Both the position numbers and the translations under genes were made by a program. Below the pieces are notes generated by a model. That model ran no database searches and was not told the origin of the DNA. It saw only the letters and a list, made by a program, of their open reading frames with translations. Below, piece by piece: positions 1-13,064 of a DNA stretch of 64,000 bases. Source of the DNA: Malachius bipustulatus (Eukaryota > Arthropoda > Insecta > Coleoptera > Melyridae); contig OU342635.1 of the NCBI GenBank assembly GCA_910589415.1, positions 7,688,001 through 7,752,000 of the forward strand. Reading direction: 5' to 3'. Position 1 is the first letter of the stretch; every line of letters starts with the position of its first letter.

Positions 1-3000
1 TAAGTTACTATTACGCACATACTTAAAGATAATATGGAGATGTAAATATTATTATTAAAAACAATAATTACAGGGAATAAAACCTTTTATTGATAATGTA
101 ATTTGGTAATATTTATGAAGTTAAGAGAAAAATATAAATCGATTAGAAGTCTAGTTAGATTAAAAAACAATCGAGATACCATGTGTGAGATGTGGAAGTG
201 AATCATAATAATAATTATTGTAGGTAGGTACCTACTTCTTTTAAAACAGTAGGAAATCAAATTATTTATTATTATTAGATAACTGGAAATATTTTGTTTT
301 GAAAATAGAGTGTGTTACGCAATGTTGCGTTTGTTGAAGCAAGCAAATGACATTAACTGAACCACAGTGCTTCACCAATTTTAGCTCTATAGGATTTTCT
401 AATGCCTTTTCGATTTATTCAACCCACGGAGTAGAGAGACTGAGAGACAAGCCAGATTTAACCGGATTTCTCTAATATGTCTTATCTGAAACCAAGCGCA
501 TTTAATCACGTAGATTTCCATAGAACTGCAATCAGGAAACAGGAAACATTACTTGATAAAATGGGAAAAATATTTTTTTATTTGGAGTGAACTAAAATCC
601 TCCCGCTTCGGCAGGACGCTGTGTGGAGGGGAGATTTTGTACTTACAGTCGCCAGTGTTCATTGGTCAACTTCTTATTTGTCCAGCCGATTATACCAGTT
701 TATTCAAGGTAAACTCTCCCGGTACTTCGGTTTTCGTTTTTCCTGTCCTCGAGATTCGTTGGTGATAGATTCTGTAATCTCCATAGGTCAGGAGTGTCAG
801 TAGAAAGTTATCTGAGGTATTTGGAATGTGATAATTTTGGTAGATTGTTGTCATAGAAAGTAATATTGCATCCTACTTCTTCAGTTCCTCATTTGTACCA
901 GTTTATTCGAGGTCAGCCCTCATTGTACTTTAGCTCTCGTTAACTTCCGAGACTGGCGAAGCCAATTGGTAACGCGTACTTGTGTCCCAAAAAAATGTCG
1001 GTCTGCCGGTGGGTCTGCGCGTTTTGATAGGAAACACTCTAGAGGAGCCATTTTTCGTCGTAGAAAGTTGAAATTTGGCTCGATTGAAGAGGTGCACGGT
1101 CTTACAATGCCTATATTGAAAATGAGCGGGATCCTTTACTGGGAAGTGTCTTTTTTTCGGGAATTTGGGGGGTTTCGGGAAGATCCTAGGAAATACTCTA
1201 ATAAGTTTCCGAAAGTTGCACCGATCAAGTTGCAATTTCGCAGAGACGAACCTCGGCACCCTCCAATACGACATATCGAAAATGGGCTGGATCTGAGAAT
1301 TCTAGGCCTCCGTTCAGGGCAGTACTTTTTTTTGTAACGTCCCACCTATAGGATTTTTTCTCGGTAACAGTACATCAAGAAGAGATTCTGTTCACACAGT
1401 TACTTAGAGAAAATATAGACGTACAAACTTTGTGCAGATCGTTTTTCGAAAAAAAAATTCGGTGAGCGGCAAATTTTTTTTTGGCCCCTCGCATGATTTC
1501 CGAATTTTTGTTTGACCGATCGAAAAAATAACAAAACAGTGCGATAGAGACGTTCATTACCTACAAAAAAGGTAGATCATTCCGACAGTTTTGCGCGTCC
1601 CCTATTTGTATTTCCTTGTATTTTCTACATTGTGAATATTTTTTCAATATTTTTTTCTTCAACACATAGTTTGAAGTGTTGGTTTCAATTCATCTCGCAT
1701 ATGTTGACACTTTTATCGAAAAAAAATTCTCGCTGGTCGAAAAGTAGCTCAAATTTGATGTGTTATGCTGCTTTAATTGAAATAGTAATTGATTCCGGGC
1801 TGTTGTGTCGTGGTTCATGAAGATTTAGTAATATCGAGTAAGCAATATAGTATCCAATTTCTTCAGTTCCTCGATTATGGCAGTTTATCTGAGGTGGGGC
1901 CTTCTTGTATTTTGGCTCTCGTTCTTCCTGTCATCAGTCTTCCATGGTGTTGGATTCTGTAATCTCATATACATCACGAGTGTCAGTTGAAAGTTATCTG
2001 AGATATTTGAAACACTGATGGATACATAGTCATCAGCATGATGAGGGCGCACAGACGATCCATTACTAGGATGTACACCCACTTTTACTTAGGATTCTTA
2101 GGAACGGGTAACTGGTGCCAGCTGCTGTAATAATAACTATGGACTTGATACAGATGACCTTCTAGGAAATATAATCCTCATCAGACACTTAGATCCTTTT
2201 TTATCAGTATAACTACCTCTAGCTAATAGAAAGAGAATTTTTCCAGTAAAATGATATAATTTTATGTATTGCTGTCAACACACGTTATCTATTAAATGAA
2301 ACACCTTCTATGTAAACTAGTAAGGAAAATCGATAAGAGGTATCACAAATAATAAAAATAAGACAAAACAGAAGTGCATCGTCTAGATAAACTCAAGCAA
2401 AGTTTGTATCCCATGAGGCCTCTACTGAGCGTATAGGAACACTGGTATCTATTGAGCGTGAAACCCACCACTTCCGTTGCTACATTCTCTTACTTTTCTT
2501 CTTATTCTCCCTGTTATTTGCGTTGCAGGAAATCCTTTTGACTGTTAAATTATTTTTCACCGTTTTCAAGACGATATTGTTAAATTCAAAGGACGGAAAA
2601 ACAGAAATTCTTGGATTTTCTCAACTTTGAGCGGTATTGCATTATTTCATTGTTTTTTAATAGAACACCTATTTATAACGTCATTTGCACCTTACCCAGA
2701 ATCGGAGCTTTTGTGCCTTGGAAAAGGGATTGCGGAAAATAGTACATTTTTCCGAGAATGAGTCTTTCGTAGCCTTTTACATCTGGACGGGAGGCAATAA
2801 TAGACAAGCAAGATCATACAGAAAAGGATTTTTTTTATAACTTTATTCCTGACGCGAAAAGAATCGGACTGCAGCCTAGGAAAACTTCTGAAATCCAAGA
2901 CAAAATCGAAGCTATTATCATGATCGTTTTCGGAAAAATTCTCGTTTACAACAATTTTCTTACTGAAAAGGTTTTTTTATAATATACAGTGTGTGTATAA

Positions 3001-3203
3001 AATTGGGAACAAAATTTATAATTATTCCGGTGAGGTTTCTATTGAAATAACTTTGACAGATCGATTCGATTTTTTAAATGCCATTTTCTGACGTACAAGA
3101 ATTTATTATGACTCTATACACACATCTTTTAAAAACCTGAAATGACAATTTTTCCGATCAGTTTGGTGATAAAAAATTGGTCTGGGGATATTAAAAATTT
3201 TTC
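1..3203. other. intergenic, downstream of gene A; no gene recognised
   Basis: Several short open frames overlap on both strands between 550 and 1350, but none has splice context or a recognisable motif. The 920-1320 part is richer in GC than its surroundings. The only structure I can support is the degenerate repeat listed separately (640-2030). Confidence 0.5.
640..2030 (+). repeat. degenerate dispersed repeat, about three partial copies
   Basis: Similar text recurs at about 640-830, 868-960 and 1850-2025. Shared landmarks are CAGTTTATTCAAGGT-like / CAGTTTATCTGAGGT-like strings, GATTCTGTAATCTC, and GTGTCAGT followed by GAAAGTTATCTGAG. Copies 1 and 3 align over roughly 170 bp. The class is unknown and no termini are visible. 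Confidence 0.55.
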
Positions 3204-3209
3204 TTTATT
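3204..3209 (-). promoter_or_regulatory. polyadenylation signal of gene A
   Basis: TTTATT on the plus strand reads AATAAA on the minus strand, about 100 nt beyond the gene A stop codon (TGA at 3312-3310). Spacing and sequence fit a metazoan poly(A) signal. AATAAA is common by chance in AT-rich DNA. Confidence 0.55.
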
Positions 3210-3309
3210 GTGTAAAAAATAAATAAATTATGTACAATTTAAGTTACAGTTTAGGTGGGTACAATTTAAGTAGATAGAAAATCTGAGTGCAAAAAATGGA
3301 ATCAGGAAA

Positions 3310-6300
3310 TCATGCTTGATCATTTTTTCCGTTAGCAGTATCGATGGAAGATTTGTTTGCGCTTTCGTTTACTACTTGAGGCTTATCTAGAAACAAATAA
3401 TAAAACGTTATAAATAATTATAATACTCGTAATACAATGTAGAAAATAAGGTATTAGAAAATCAGTTTAATTATAACTCACCTCTACCGAAGATCATTTT
3501 TTCTATGATTATTACTGGAGATTCGAAGATCAATGTGAAGGGAATTGATAACAGAGCTGCCAATGTAAAAATACCAAAAAAATGCAAAATCTGCAAAAAA
3601 AAAACAGGAATACAATATGAAAACATAAGGAACAAAAATCTGTAAGCATACCTATATTATACAACAATCATAATAATTATTATAATACACTCTATTATAA
3701 TTAAAATAAAAAATAAAAAGTCAGAATTTTTTTTAATTATACATTTTTGTTTTTTCAAAGATTTATTATGCGATTTTAACAGGATTTTTTTCATTATAGT
3801 ATAGAGCTTGATCTTCACTAGATCATTTACTAGATCTTTATAGAACTGTATCTTTGGAGAAATATTCGTCTTATTCCTACAAAATTCGAAGCCTACTTTA
3901 CGGTGTTTATTAGTAAAGTTTCATGAAGTCAAATTATCTATAAAAAAATCTGCTCACGATATTGGTTTCATCTTCTTTCAAGATGAATGCAATGAATGGC
4001 TACTAAATTTTATGGAACCCTGTCAAGTGTTAAAGATTTAATAGCCAAATAAAAAATTGAAGAATTTATATTACCGATTTTTTAGAAAAAATCTTGACAC
4101 GCCACTGGATTGATCGCTAATGAGTTTCTATAAAACTTTGTTTAATATTGTTTTGAGAGAACGTGAATCCAGTGGCGTGTACAGATTTTTCCTAAAAAAA
4201 TCGCCTAAATGAAATTTTTTTTATGCTTTACCACTAAACACTGATCTGGTAGGCCAAGCTCTACAATTAAAAAAAAATTGCATTTTCATTTTGTCTAAAA
4301 AAAATCCAATAAGATTGGTTTTTGAAGTTAGAGTTTGAAATAAGCAGCGTATGAGTTATAAGCAAGTGAAAATTTCAATTTCCCACTTTAAAGCAGTGAA
4401 CCTAAATCAAGAATGGCTCGAGATAGAGGAAAACGGCTTACATGTCCCTATCTTAACTTTTTATAACGTATCCTATTATGTAGATTGTAGATGAAACGTT
4501 TACACAGGGTGGTGAAAATTATCGATTCTTTATTCCTCCTGTATCAAAATTGTAACTACACTGTAGGATACCAGATGATTTTAAGATTTTAACATTTTAA
4601 GATAGGCACATTTAAGCCATTTTTTTTGGATATCTTGCGCTGTTTCATTGTAAATGGTTTTAGGAATACGTTTTTCACTTGTTTATAACTAATAAACTAC
4701 TAGTTTCAAACACCAACTGTCTGGATTCTACCAGACACAATTGAAAATACAATAATAGTTGGGGTGTCTTATTTAAAAAAAGAAGATGATGTCCTCTTTC
4801 GCCATCTTGGAAATAGTAAATTTTGACTCGTTATTGTTTATGTTGCCTGGATGCCAAATTGCAGGTTCCTAGATCAACTAGAAGTTGAACTTTTGTACAA
4901 CTTTTCTTCAATTATTTAATGCCGAAATTTTAAGTGATCTTGCTGATCTAAGAAAATCTATGAGCACGCACACAGTAGCTGTATCAATAATTCTTGTATC
5001 ATGAAAAAAATTGATTCTATTTCTTATCATCCATTTCATCTTAAAATGACAGGATCACTACTTTCAGATTACATTCAACATTACCCTGTATATTTACATC
5101 AGGTCAACAATCGGGTATTTTAAAACTGTTGAGAAAATGTATAGTAAACCGAAATCGCTTGAATTCTTGTTTGAAATATGAAATTTTTATATTTCCACTG
5201 ACCTAAAATAATGATAATAAAATTAACTTTTTCCCAGAGTATTAAAGCTTTCTCTTGAATTTAGCGTTATTGAAGCAAGCTCAGGAATGAAAACATGCTC
5301 GTTCTCAGAGATCAACCAAGATTTTAGTGCATTTTTTTTCTTGCATCAATTTTAGCACCCCCTGATTTTCAAAAATTCAAAAAACGAATTTGTCGAGCTT
5401 AGCTATGATAAAATCCCGTTATGTATTATAATAATCATACATTTTTCATTAAAAAAATACTTACAATCCGAAATTCGTTGAAATGATACAATGATCTGCT
5501 TGACAAATAACTAATATCTATCAGCGGGAAATGTATTAAATACATGCAAAAGGAAAGCTTCGCCAAGAATTGAAGAATTGGTAAAGATAAAGCGTCATTT
5601 ATTGGGCCTGAGAGAAAAAATAAAATTACTAAAAATAAGATAAAAAATATCAATTATAATAGTCAACCTCCGTATCCTGTAATGCATGCTAAGATAACCA
5701 TCGCTAAGCCAATCGACCACATGTTTCTATTAAAACCTAAGAAAAACGCATCTCCAATTTTATCATAAGAGTCTTGTGTTTCTTTAGTTGAATATACACA
5801 AGCGAGAAGTCCTGCTAGGGTTACAAGCCAGTAACAGAATACAATTTTCTGAAAATAAATTAATATTTTAATTCCATTAAAAAGTAACACGACTCGGTTA
5901 AGGGAAATTATGTTAAAAAAATATACTTACAGCAGGAATTTTTGGTATTTCAATTTTATTCTTTTTGTACAAAAAGATAACATAACCAACTGCCATTCCA
6001 ATGACATAAGGACCAAATCTTGCATACGAAGCAATGTAATAATCGTTCATGTATTTATTAATACCACTGAAATAAATTAAGACAATATTTATTTATGTAT
6101 TAATGCCCGAAATTGAGATTTGGTATTAAAAATGAGAGCTTTTTTGAAAATGGGAGAAAAAACTAGAAACAAGCAAATAAAGGGAGAAAAGCACAATAAT
6201 TTCGCGCTCGGGATGCATACAACTTTTTTTAGACAGCTGATTGGAATAAGAGAAAAAAATCAGACAAAAATTATTGTTGCTTTGTTACTAGGGAAACATA

Positions 6301-9300
6301 AATATAATATGTCCCTCTAGTCGCTCTAGGCCTCATCACGGAAAAAATAACTTACCCTGTATTAGCTGCGATCACCTGCGATGCCGGTATTTTTTCAACG
6401 ATACTGATCAGAAACGGTGATAGGAAACCCCCAAATATGAAGACGCCCAGAACTGTTAAGCCGATCTTGGGCCACCTTTTCAGCGGATAAAGTACCAGAG
6501 GTGAAAATAAGAACATTTGGAAATCGTTCGATAGGTACCATGCAACTTGAACACACTATAAAAATTAACTTTCATTAAAAAAAATACAAAAATTTCTTTC
6601 ATATGAAAATTAGCTTATACGCATATTATTTCAAATCTTATTAGAATGTAAAAAATTGTTTCACTATTTATTTAGTGTTGAATTCAGCAAAAATTTCTTT
6701 GAATTCGGCAGAAAGTGGAGTAAGTTGATATTTCTAATTAGATTCGGTTATAGGTATGTAGGTAAATGTGATTGACCGAGTTTTAAGGGAATAGGAAACT
6801 AATTTCCAACATGTTTCTCCTAGGTGCTGCTTTCAACTAAGCATCCAACTGGTACTGTCATCAACTAATTTTTTGTTCATGTATATAAACGTTCGATTTT
6901 ATGGTTCCCATCAACAACTCTCTTTCAAGGAACCATGCAAGGTATAACGGAAATTTTTATTTTAGTATGCAGAAATTTGAATTATCAGTTACTGTTTGAT
7001 ATTCAATTACAGTATTACACCAATTTTGAGGAATTCTTTTAGAATTCAACGCGTTCATCAGTAGCAAGAACATATAATTTTAGACTTACCTTTCCTGAAC
7101 TATCTTCAAAGTAATTTTGAATGTACAGTAAATTCTGCCACCAATGACTTATACAAGGTTGGGTGTAACTACTCATTCCACTATACAACGGTCCATCACC
7201 GAGATAAAAAGGCAAAGTGGCTTGCATTAAAATAATCATTGCGTAAAGAGGAGTCAATCTGAAATCAGTTAATTGTCTTAATTAATTATTATCTCAAACG
7301 ATTTTTTTAAATTAATTACTTAATCAAATATTCCCATCTCATTCTATTGTATAAAAATAATATACCTACCTGATATTATTTTCTCAATAATTTCTATTTA
7401 TTTTCCAGGTACTATGACCGTAAAGGGCACAAGACTTTTGTGAATGAAAACTAATTTCTCTTACCTCAAATATCTGTGAAGATAATAAAGGGGTATATTG
7501 AAAGGAACCCCTTTTTCGCAAGCTAGCATGAAGGAATAAACCGTGACCAATCCAGCAATCATGAAGAAGGAATCGACAGATACCGTGGCTCCTACCACCC
7601 ACATATTTCTCGTCTCGTTCATCCACTTCATAAGAAAAATAATGAAATAAAATAACACATCATTGCGAGATTTATTACCTGGGTGACATCTAAGGCGTTT
7701 GCGAGCGGTGCTTTGGACATATTAGAGAAACTGTGACCGACAATAACCCAAGCCATGCTGAGGGCTCTAATTCCTTGGAGACAATTCAATTGATTAGGAT
7801 TGGAGGATGTTTTCAAAAGACTCTTTCCATTGGAGTACAAAGAGAATGCGGTCAAGATCTTCTGGTTTGTTTCTGTAGGTAACGAAATTTATGCCTTATA
7901 GAATGGTCAAATTATTTTATTGATACAAAAATTAAGTTAATAACAGTGGTGTGAGTTAATTTTCTTGCATAAAAGAGTTGCACGTAGCAATTATAAAATC
8001 AACTTACTTTTGTTATGGTAAGTAAGATAAACATCAAATGCGGTTTCTGCTAGTGTTAAACACAAGAAGAAGCACAATATGACTCTGAAAAAAAGCGATT
8101 AATAAACCATAGTATGTCTCTTATAAAAATGTATTACTTACATAGTAGTGATGGCTGCAGCATCGCTTGATAGATCCGGATCTGTCGATTTTGTGTAACA
8201 GTAGTTATCATCAAATTTTATCAGAAATTTTTGGAATATTTCATTCAAGTCGGCTTCAGAACAAGTATGAGGGATACAAAAAGTCAAAGCGATTCCAGGA
8301 TTCGAAGACAATCCCATTCGCAATCTGAAATCGTTGTTTGGTTCCACCGCAATTTTTCGATTCATTACCTGAAAATGGAAATTAATTAATAATTTACTGG
8401 AATTATTGAAAGAAAAATTACCACTCGAGATTTCTGGATGAGTTCATGCTCGTGGGTAAGTGGACCAAGAACACTGGTAAGGGGAATGGTTCCCAAGCAA
8501 TATTTTCCGTAGATTTCGTTCTTTGTTGCTGTGACGTGGATGGCTTTACATTCATCAAAGTTTCCAAGTTCATATAAAGTTGCTCTCATGAAACCATCAG
8601 GTAAAAATTTCGATGAAGCATCAAAAACTGCAATTTAAATAATTAAATTAATTTTTTTAATAGCTTTTATAGTAATTAACACGTTTGGCACTATTTGAGA
8701 TATAAAATCCCCAAACTCTCATTATATTGTATTATTGTACTGTTATGGGTTACGCTACTCTCCTTCTGGTCCTTTTCAATTCTAGAATCCCCTTCAATTC
8801 AATTTTTTCGAGAAAATTTAGAATTTTGAATGATTCTATTTTTTTGCTTGTTGGCTGCTAATAATTCAAAACAATTTTTTTTCACCTCTTCTAGAATCAC
8901 TCGCACCAGACCTGCTTATTTTGTGGCCCCAGGAATTCAGCCCGGATTCAAAAATGTAATTTATTCATTCGGGTCAGACTCTAGACTTCTATAGAAAGAG
9001 GTGAAAAGTAAAGTCTAAAATATAAATAAGTAAAATATTTTGAAAATTTTGGTAATCGAAATTGGCATACTTTAGGTTTGTGGTTTGGGGCTAGAGGATC
9101 AATTAGTAATAGTGTTTTAAATTTTTTCGAAAAATTCAATTTAAATAAAGCTGAATTATTGATAATTTCCAAAAATATACTAATTGATTCTCTGCACATC
9201 ATTCATCACCATATTTATGGTTGATTTTATAATATTTGTATTTATTGATTTTATTATTATTATCTTCTAAGACTGATTTGTATACTGTGTATATATTGCA

Positions 9301-10214
9301 ACCTACTAAATGTAGACAGTAAATAAATTCTATTCTAAATTCTATTCTCAGTCGATGAAAAATGAGTAAGGTAATTCGCACCCAATCGCAAATGAGTAAA
9401 AAAACAAAATTCTTGGTAGGTAAAAACGTTTTCATCCCTTTGAAATCAACACCTTTGGTATTTCTCACTTTGTGAAGTTAGTCCTGATTATGAGAGTCTT
9501 TCGCTTTATCTTTGGGAATTTTTAAATTACCATATAGTAAAATGTTTCTTAGCTAAATTCGATTGTATGGTAACTGTATCCATTCTTAAAAGCTTTCCTT
9601 TGTCATATAATAGCGATGTTTTGAAAAAAAAAAAAACTGTTTTACCATCCAGCAGGGTTTGTGAGCTCGTTAAGTTAGCCGGGTAACTTTATTTTTCAAA
9701 TAAAAAGAAGTGAGAGGGGATAAAACGAATCCGATTAGGTTAAAATGTGATCCAGGGATGGGCTATCGATTTGAATGTGTCACTCCCAGCCAGGATTTTG
9801 TCCCGGCCTACTTCACCAGATAATTTAAGGTCATTATTTTTTTTAACACCCCCGATTTGACTATTCTGTGATTTTTGCATAATTTGTAGTCTTTAGCGAT
9901 ATTTTTATGACCAATTATGTACTAAAATCTACAATTCTGACTGGGGACAATAATAATAATAATAATAATAAAAATTGAGAATGATACTTACGCTGAGCAG
10001 CCCATAAGTTATTGCCTTGAGGATTTGTAAAAAAATCTTGCAATGCATTCACGTAACTGAAAAAATCGTCCTCGCATTGTTTGTTAATATCCAAACCAGT
10101 CACACTTAGATTTTGATAAATTTTCTCCAGGTTGAAATCATTCAAACTAGATACACAGACGATACTCTGAATAAAAGCGAGATAAAGAAGAGGTAAATGA
10201 TGTGATTTCGACAT
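3310..10214 (-). CDS. nose resistant to fluoxetine-6-like membrane acyltransferase (gene A)
   Basis: Multipass membrane protein with an extracellular NRF domain and an acyltransferase-3 domain. The family was named from nematode NRF-6, which acts in lipid and drug uptake; the substrate here is unknown. Exons (minus): 10214-9992, 8627-8422, 8368-8142, 8084-8008, 7872-7679, 7625-7465, 7258-7090, 6555-6356, 6066-5931, 5848-5668, 5607-5465, 3590-3482, 3386-3310. They sum to 2103 nt (700 codons plus stop) with GT-AG ends and no frame break. Residues 1-23 form a signal peptide. The NRF core (WAAQLFDASSKFLPDG, then YCLGTIPL and a CIPHTCSEADL cysteine pair) spans about 70-215. GIRALSMAWVIVGH is at about 278-291, RYLRLTPLYAM at about 359-369, YARFGPYVIG in exon 9 and a final ESP before the last membrane segment. 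The intron after exon 10 is only 60 nt with a weak GTTGAC donor. Family call very sure; exon ends inferred by eye. Confidence 0.93.
4076..4202. mobile_element. small inverted-repeat element in intron 11 of gene A
   Basis: Arms of about 37 nt face each other. The left arm contains GACACGCCACTGGATT and the right arm AATCCAGTGGCGTGT, with matching outer A/T blocks ending CGATTTTTTAG and CTAAAAAAATCG. The loop is about 50 nt with no coding capacity. This suits a very short MITE. No clear target duplication was found. Confidence 0.6.
8628..9991 (-). other. intron 1 of gene A
   Basis: The longest 5' intron of gene A, 1364 nt, very AT-rich. It holds a short (AAT)n run just inside the donor (about 9948-9970). 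I see no coding sequence or recognisable element in it. Confidence 0.6.
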
Positions 10215-10244
10215 TTTTACTAGATCTTGTACTTATTCTTCAAA

Positions 10245-10280
10245 ACTGAATTTGATGATTACTAAAATTCTGTTTATATA
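10245..10280 (-). promoter_or_regulatory. core promoter of gene A: TATA box and initiator
   Basis: On the minus strand TATATAAACA (10280-10271) is followed by the arthropod initiator TCAGTT (10249-10244). About 31 nt separate the start of the TATA box from the initiator, the canonical spacing. Transcription starting at the A at 10247 would leave a leader of about 33 nt before the ATG at 10214. This supports the chosen start codon. Confidence 0.6.
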
Positions 10281-10675
10281 GAACAATTCTCTAGCTCTAC
10301 GCACACACTCGAAGATAAGAGTCTGTAGTCCTCAATACAATAATTGGACATAATTATTTGAGTCGTCATAAAATTAAAATTAGACTCAATTAATTAAAAA
10401 ATGCATTAAAGTGATTGAAAATTTACATGTACGTAAAATGGGAACATCTTCTTATAATAAGATAAAATTATTAATAGATTAGAACATTAGAGCTCTACTC
10501 TCTAGTGCTAGTAAGATATAAAAACAATGGAGACATTTAAAAGATCTAGGAAATGAGCCACAGGTGCGCTTCTTTGAAAAACAATAGGAAATAAACTTCT
10601 CTATTAGATAGCGTGACTATTAATATATTTCTTAATAATTACTATAATAATATTCTTAATAAACATGACTGTTGT

Positions 10676-10677
10676 TT

Positions 10678-10708
<31 letters not shown>

Positions 10709-11930
10709 GGTACACCATCATACAGCCAAAAGGCCAAATTAAGATGGGAAAAGTTTACATAAGTGAAAGTAAATACAATAGTAAAATTACAACAGATAAA
10801 TACAGTATGTACCTATGTACAGGAGGCACAAAGCTAATAAGATTCGGATGAATCTAGAGCTTTACAAAAATGTTTGATTTCACTAACGCTGGTATGAAAT
10901 ATATCCAGAGAACCCTGAACTCGGGCGTAATTGTTGCAGAGTTGGTGTAAGGGAGAAGTAATTAGAACACAAGTTCGTGGAATTGGCAGCCAAAATGTGT
11001 TGGGGTGCCGTACTCCAAGTCTTGGTATTTTGATGTTTATCCAAGAGAGTAAATTAGGGCAATCGACACTGCCATTAATAAGCTTGAAAAGAAATATGAG
11101 GACAAGAGTGTTACGTCGCTCTTCAAGACTGGTTTGACCGAATCTCTGAAGCAATAAACTTTCCTCATATCCGATCTCAGGATAGCTACTATCTACACGA
11201 AAGGAGAAGTATTTTAAAAACTTCCTAAGTATACGTTCAATGGTTCCGATTGAACCAAGGGCAGCAGGAGACCATACGATAAAACAGTATTCAAGCATTG
11301 GTCGTACCAATGAGTTAAATAGAGTGACCACAGTATTGTAGTCGGAAAACTCTCTGGAGTTTTGGATAATAAATCCGAGGGATTTAAGAGCTCTCGAAGT
11401 CACATGCTGAATATGCGGTTTAAACGACAGTGAGGAGGTAAATGTAACCCCGAGATCAGTTACTTGATTTGTACGAGAAATAGGGGATGCATTTATCTCG
11501 TAAAGATACAAAAAAGGTGTTTTGTTACGAGTGTAGGTGACCACTGTACATTTGGAAACATTCAGATCCATTCCATTACGTGTGCACCATTCGGAGAATC
11601 TCTCCAAATTCTCCTGCAACAGGAGAGCATCTGCCATAGAACGAATCTGCGAATATATTTTCATGTCGTCAGCGTATAGTAGGTGCTTAACCCTGAACAC
11701 ATCAGCGACATCATCAGTAAAGAATAGACCAAGAATAGTAGAGGGCCGAGTACAGAGCCTTGCGGGACACCGGAAGAAGAGTTCAACAACCTAGACTTAT
11801 GACCAGCGAGTTCAACATACTGGGAACGATCTTGCAGATAACATCGTATTAATGAAATCAGATGGGGAGGTAGACCATAACGCCCTAATTTCTTTACAAG
11901 AAGTTGGTGATTCACTCGATCACTGTTTTG
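10676..11930 (-). mobile_element. 5'-truncated non-LTR retrotransposon (Jockey/CR1-like LINE)
   Basis: A minus-strand reverse transcriptase fragment ends in a (TAAA)n tail that appears as (TTTA)n at about 10676-10708 on the plus strand. The first open stretch (11915 down to about 11730) carries GVPQGSVLGPLLF. The next frame (11700-10834, 288 codons) starts just before YADD (about 11678-11665) and runs through the thumb region, with LVRPMLEYCFIVWSP. The two parts are in different frames, so there is a frameshift near 11720-11735. The endonuclease and the N-terminal half of the RT are missing, as is usual for 5'-truncated LINE insertions. It cannot be autonomous. Clade assignment is from motif style only. 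Confidence 0.85.
10834..11915 (-). pseudogene. LINE reverse transcriptase fragment, frameshifted
   Basis: Coding remnant of the LINE above. The catalytic YADD box and the GVPQG box are both intact but sit in different frames. The C-terminal 288-codon frame is uninterrupted down to its stop near 10834. That suggests fairly recent insertion, or loss of the N-terminal part at integration followed by a single indel. It lies between the divergent genes A and B and is not part of either. Confidence 0.85.
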
Positions 11931-12222
11931 TCTTATAGTTATTTGTTTAACTATGAAAAGCCGCCAAAGGCATTCAATTTGTATTGGCTGCCAAACTGAA
12001 CACTCATTTTTTCTCTAATTGCTACTTACCGTTATGAAGATTTCCAAACCAATAATTTTTTGTACGAAACTTTTTTTTTATCCACTACGGAAAAGGCGCT
12101 AGGAAAGACGGACGCACTGTTGCAGGACCCTGTATTATTAATTTTACATCTGTTATAGCTCAACCCCCTGGCAACTGACTTGTATAATTCCAAGAAATAC
12201 TTTCGCTGCCTATTATCACATA

Positions 12223-13064
12223 CAGTGTGTGTCACAGGCATGGTACACCCCCTTTTTTTTCTTTATTTTTGAAGATAATTTTTTGAAATTTTGGTACGTC
12301 GCATATTCTCGACAGAGCGCACTTTTTAGCAGTAAATTGAATTTTTTCCCACATCCGGTTTTTCCGGATGTTACCAACTTTTTATTTTTAAATGGGACAT
12401 CCTATATATTATTATATTTTTGGATTCTATACATTTGTACGAATCCAACGATACCACATAGTACAATTTTAAATGTCAAATTTGTTTTTATTTAATTTTT
12501 TATTTCTCAATTATAGTGTGCCATGACTATTTCGGTTTACTCCAATTGGATCATCTAATGCTGGAAAAATCGAATTTTTGTTCAAAGTACTAAATTAAGT
12601 GATTTATGGATAAATTATGCGCACCGGATTTTTTTTTTTGAGCTAGATTCATTTTTTTCAAATGGTACCATATTGGTACCGAGGTACCATCTACTAGTAC
12701 TCTTAACAAGGGACATTTTGGTGTACTCATTTTGCATCTGTGACGAACATAATTGAAGTCATGGCACACTATAATCGAGAAATAAAAAATTAAATAAAAA
12801 CAAATTTGACATTTAAAATGGTAAATATGTGGTATCGTTGGATTCGTACAAATGTATAGAATCCAAAAATATAATAATATATAGGATGTCCCATTTAAAA
12901 ATAAAAAGTTGGTAAGATTTCCGGAAAAACCGGATGTGGGAAAAAATTCAATTTTCTGCTAAAAAGTGCGCTCCATCGAGAATATGCGATGTATCAAATT
13001 TCAAAAAATTATCTCCAAAAATAAAGAAAAAAAAGGGGGTGTACCATGCCTGTGACACACACTG
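12223..13064. mobile_element. TA-flanked foldback element, mariner-like termini
   Basis: Two arms of about 306 nt (12223-12528 and 12757-13064) are nearly perfect reverse complements around a loop of about 230 nt. Termini begin CAGTGTGTGTCACAGG and both ends are flanked by TA, the Tc1/mariner target. No transposase is present, so this is a non-autonomous foldback/MITE. The loop has a GGTACCATATTGGTACC-type small palindrome. Confidence 0.85.

Noticed and set aside
930..1345. Overlapping open frames of 114 and 123 codons on opposite strands
   Set aside because: Both strands are open over the same stretch, no motifs are seen, there is no splice context, and codon content is not convincing. The openness follows from local composition.
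3000..3310. ACAGTGTGTGTA near 2985 as the end of another mariner-like element
   Set aside because: No matching inverted partner was found within a plausible distance.
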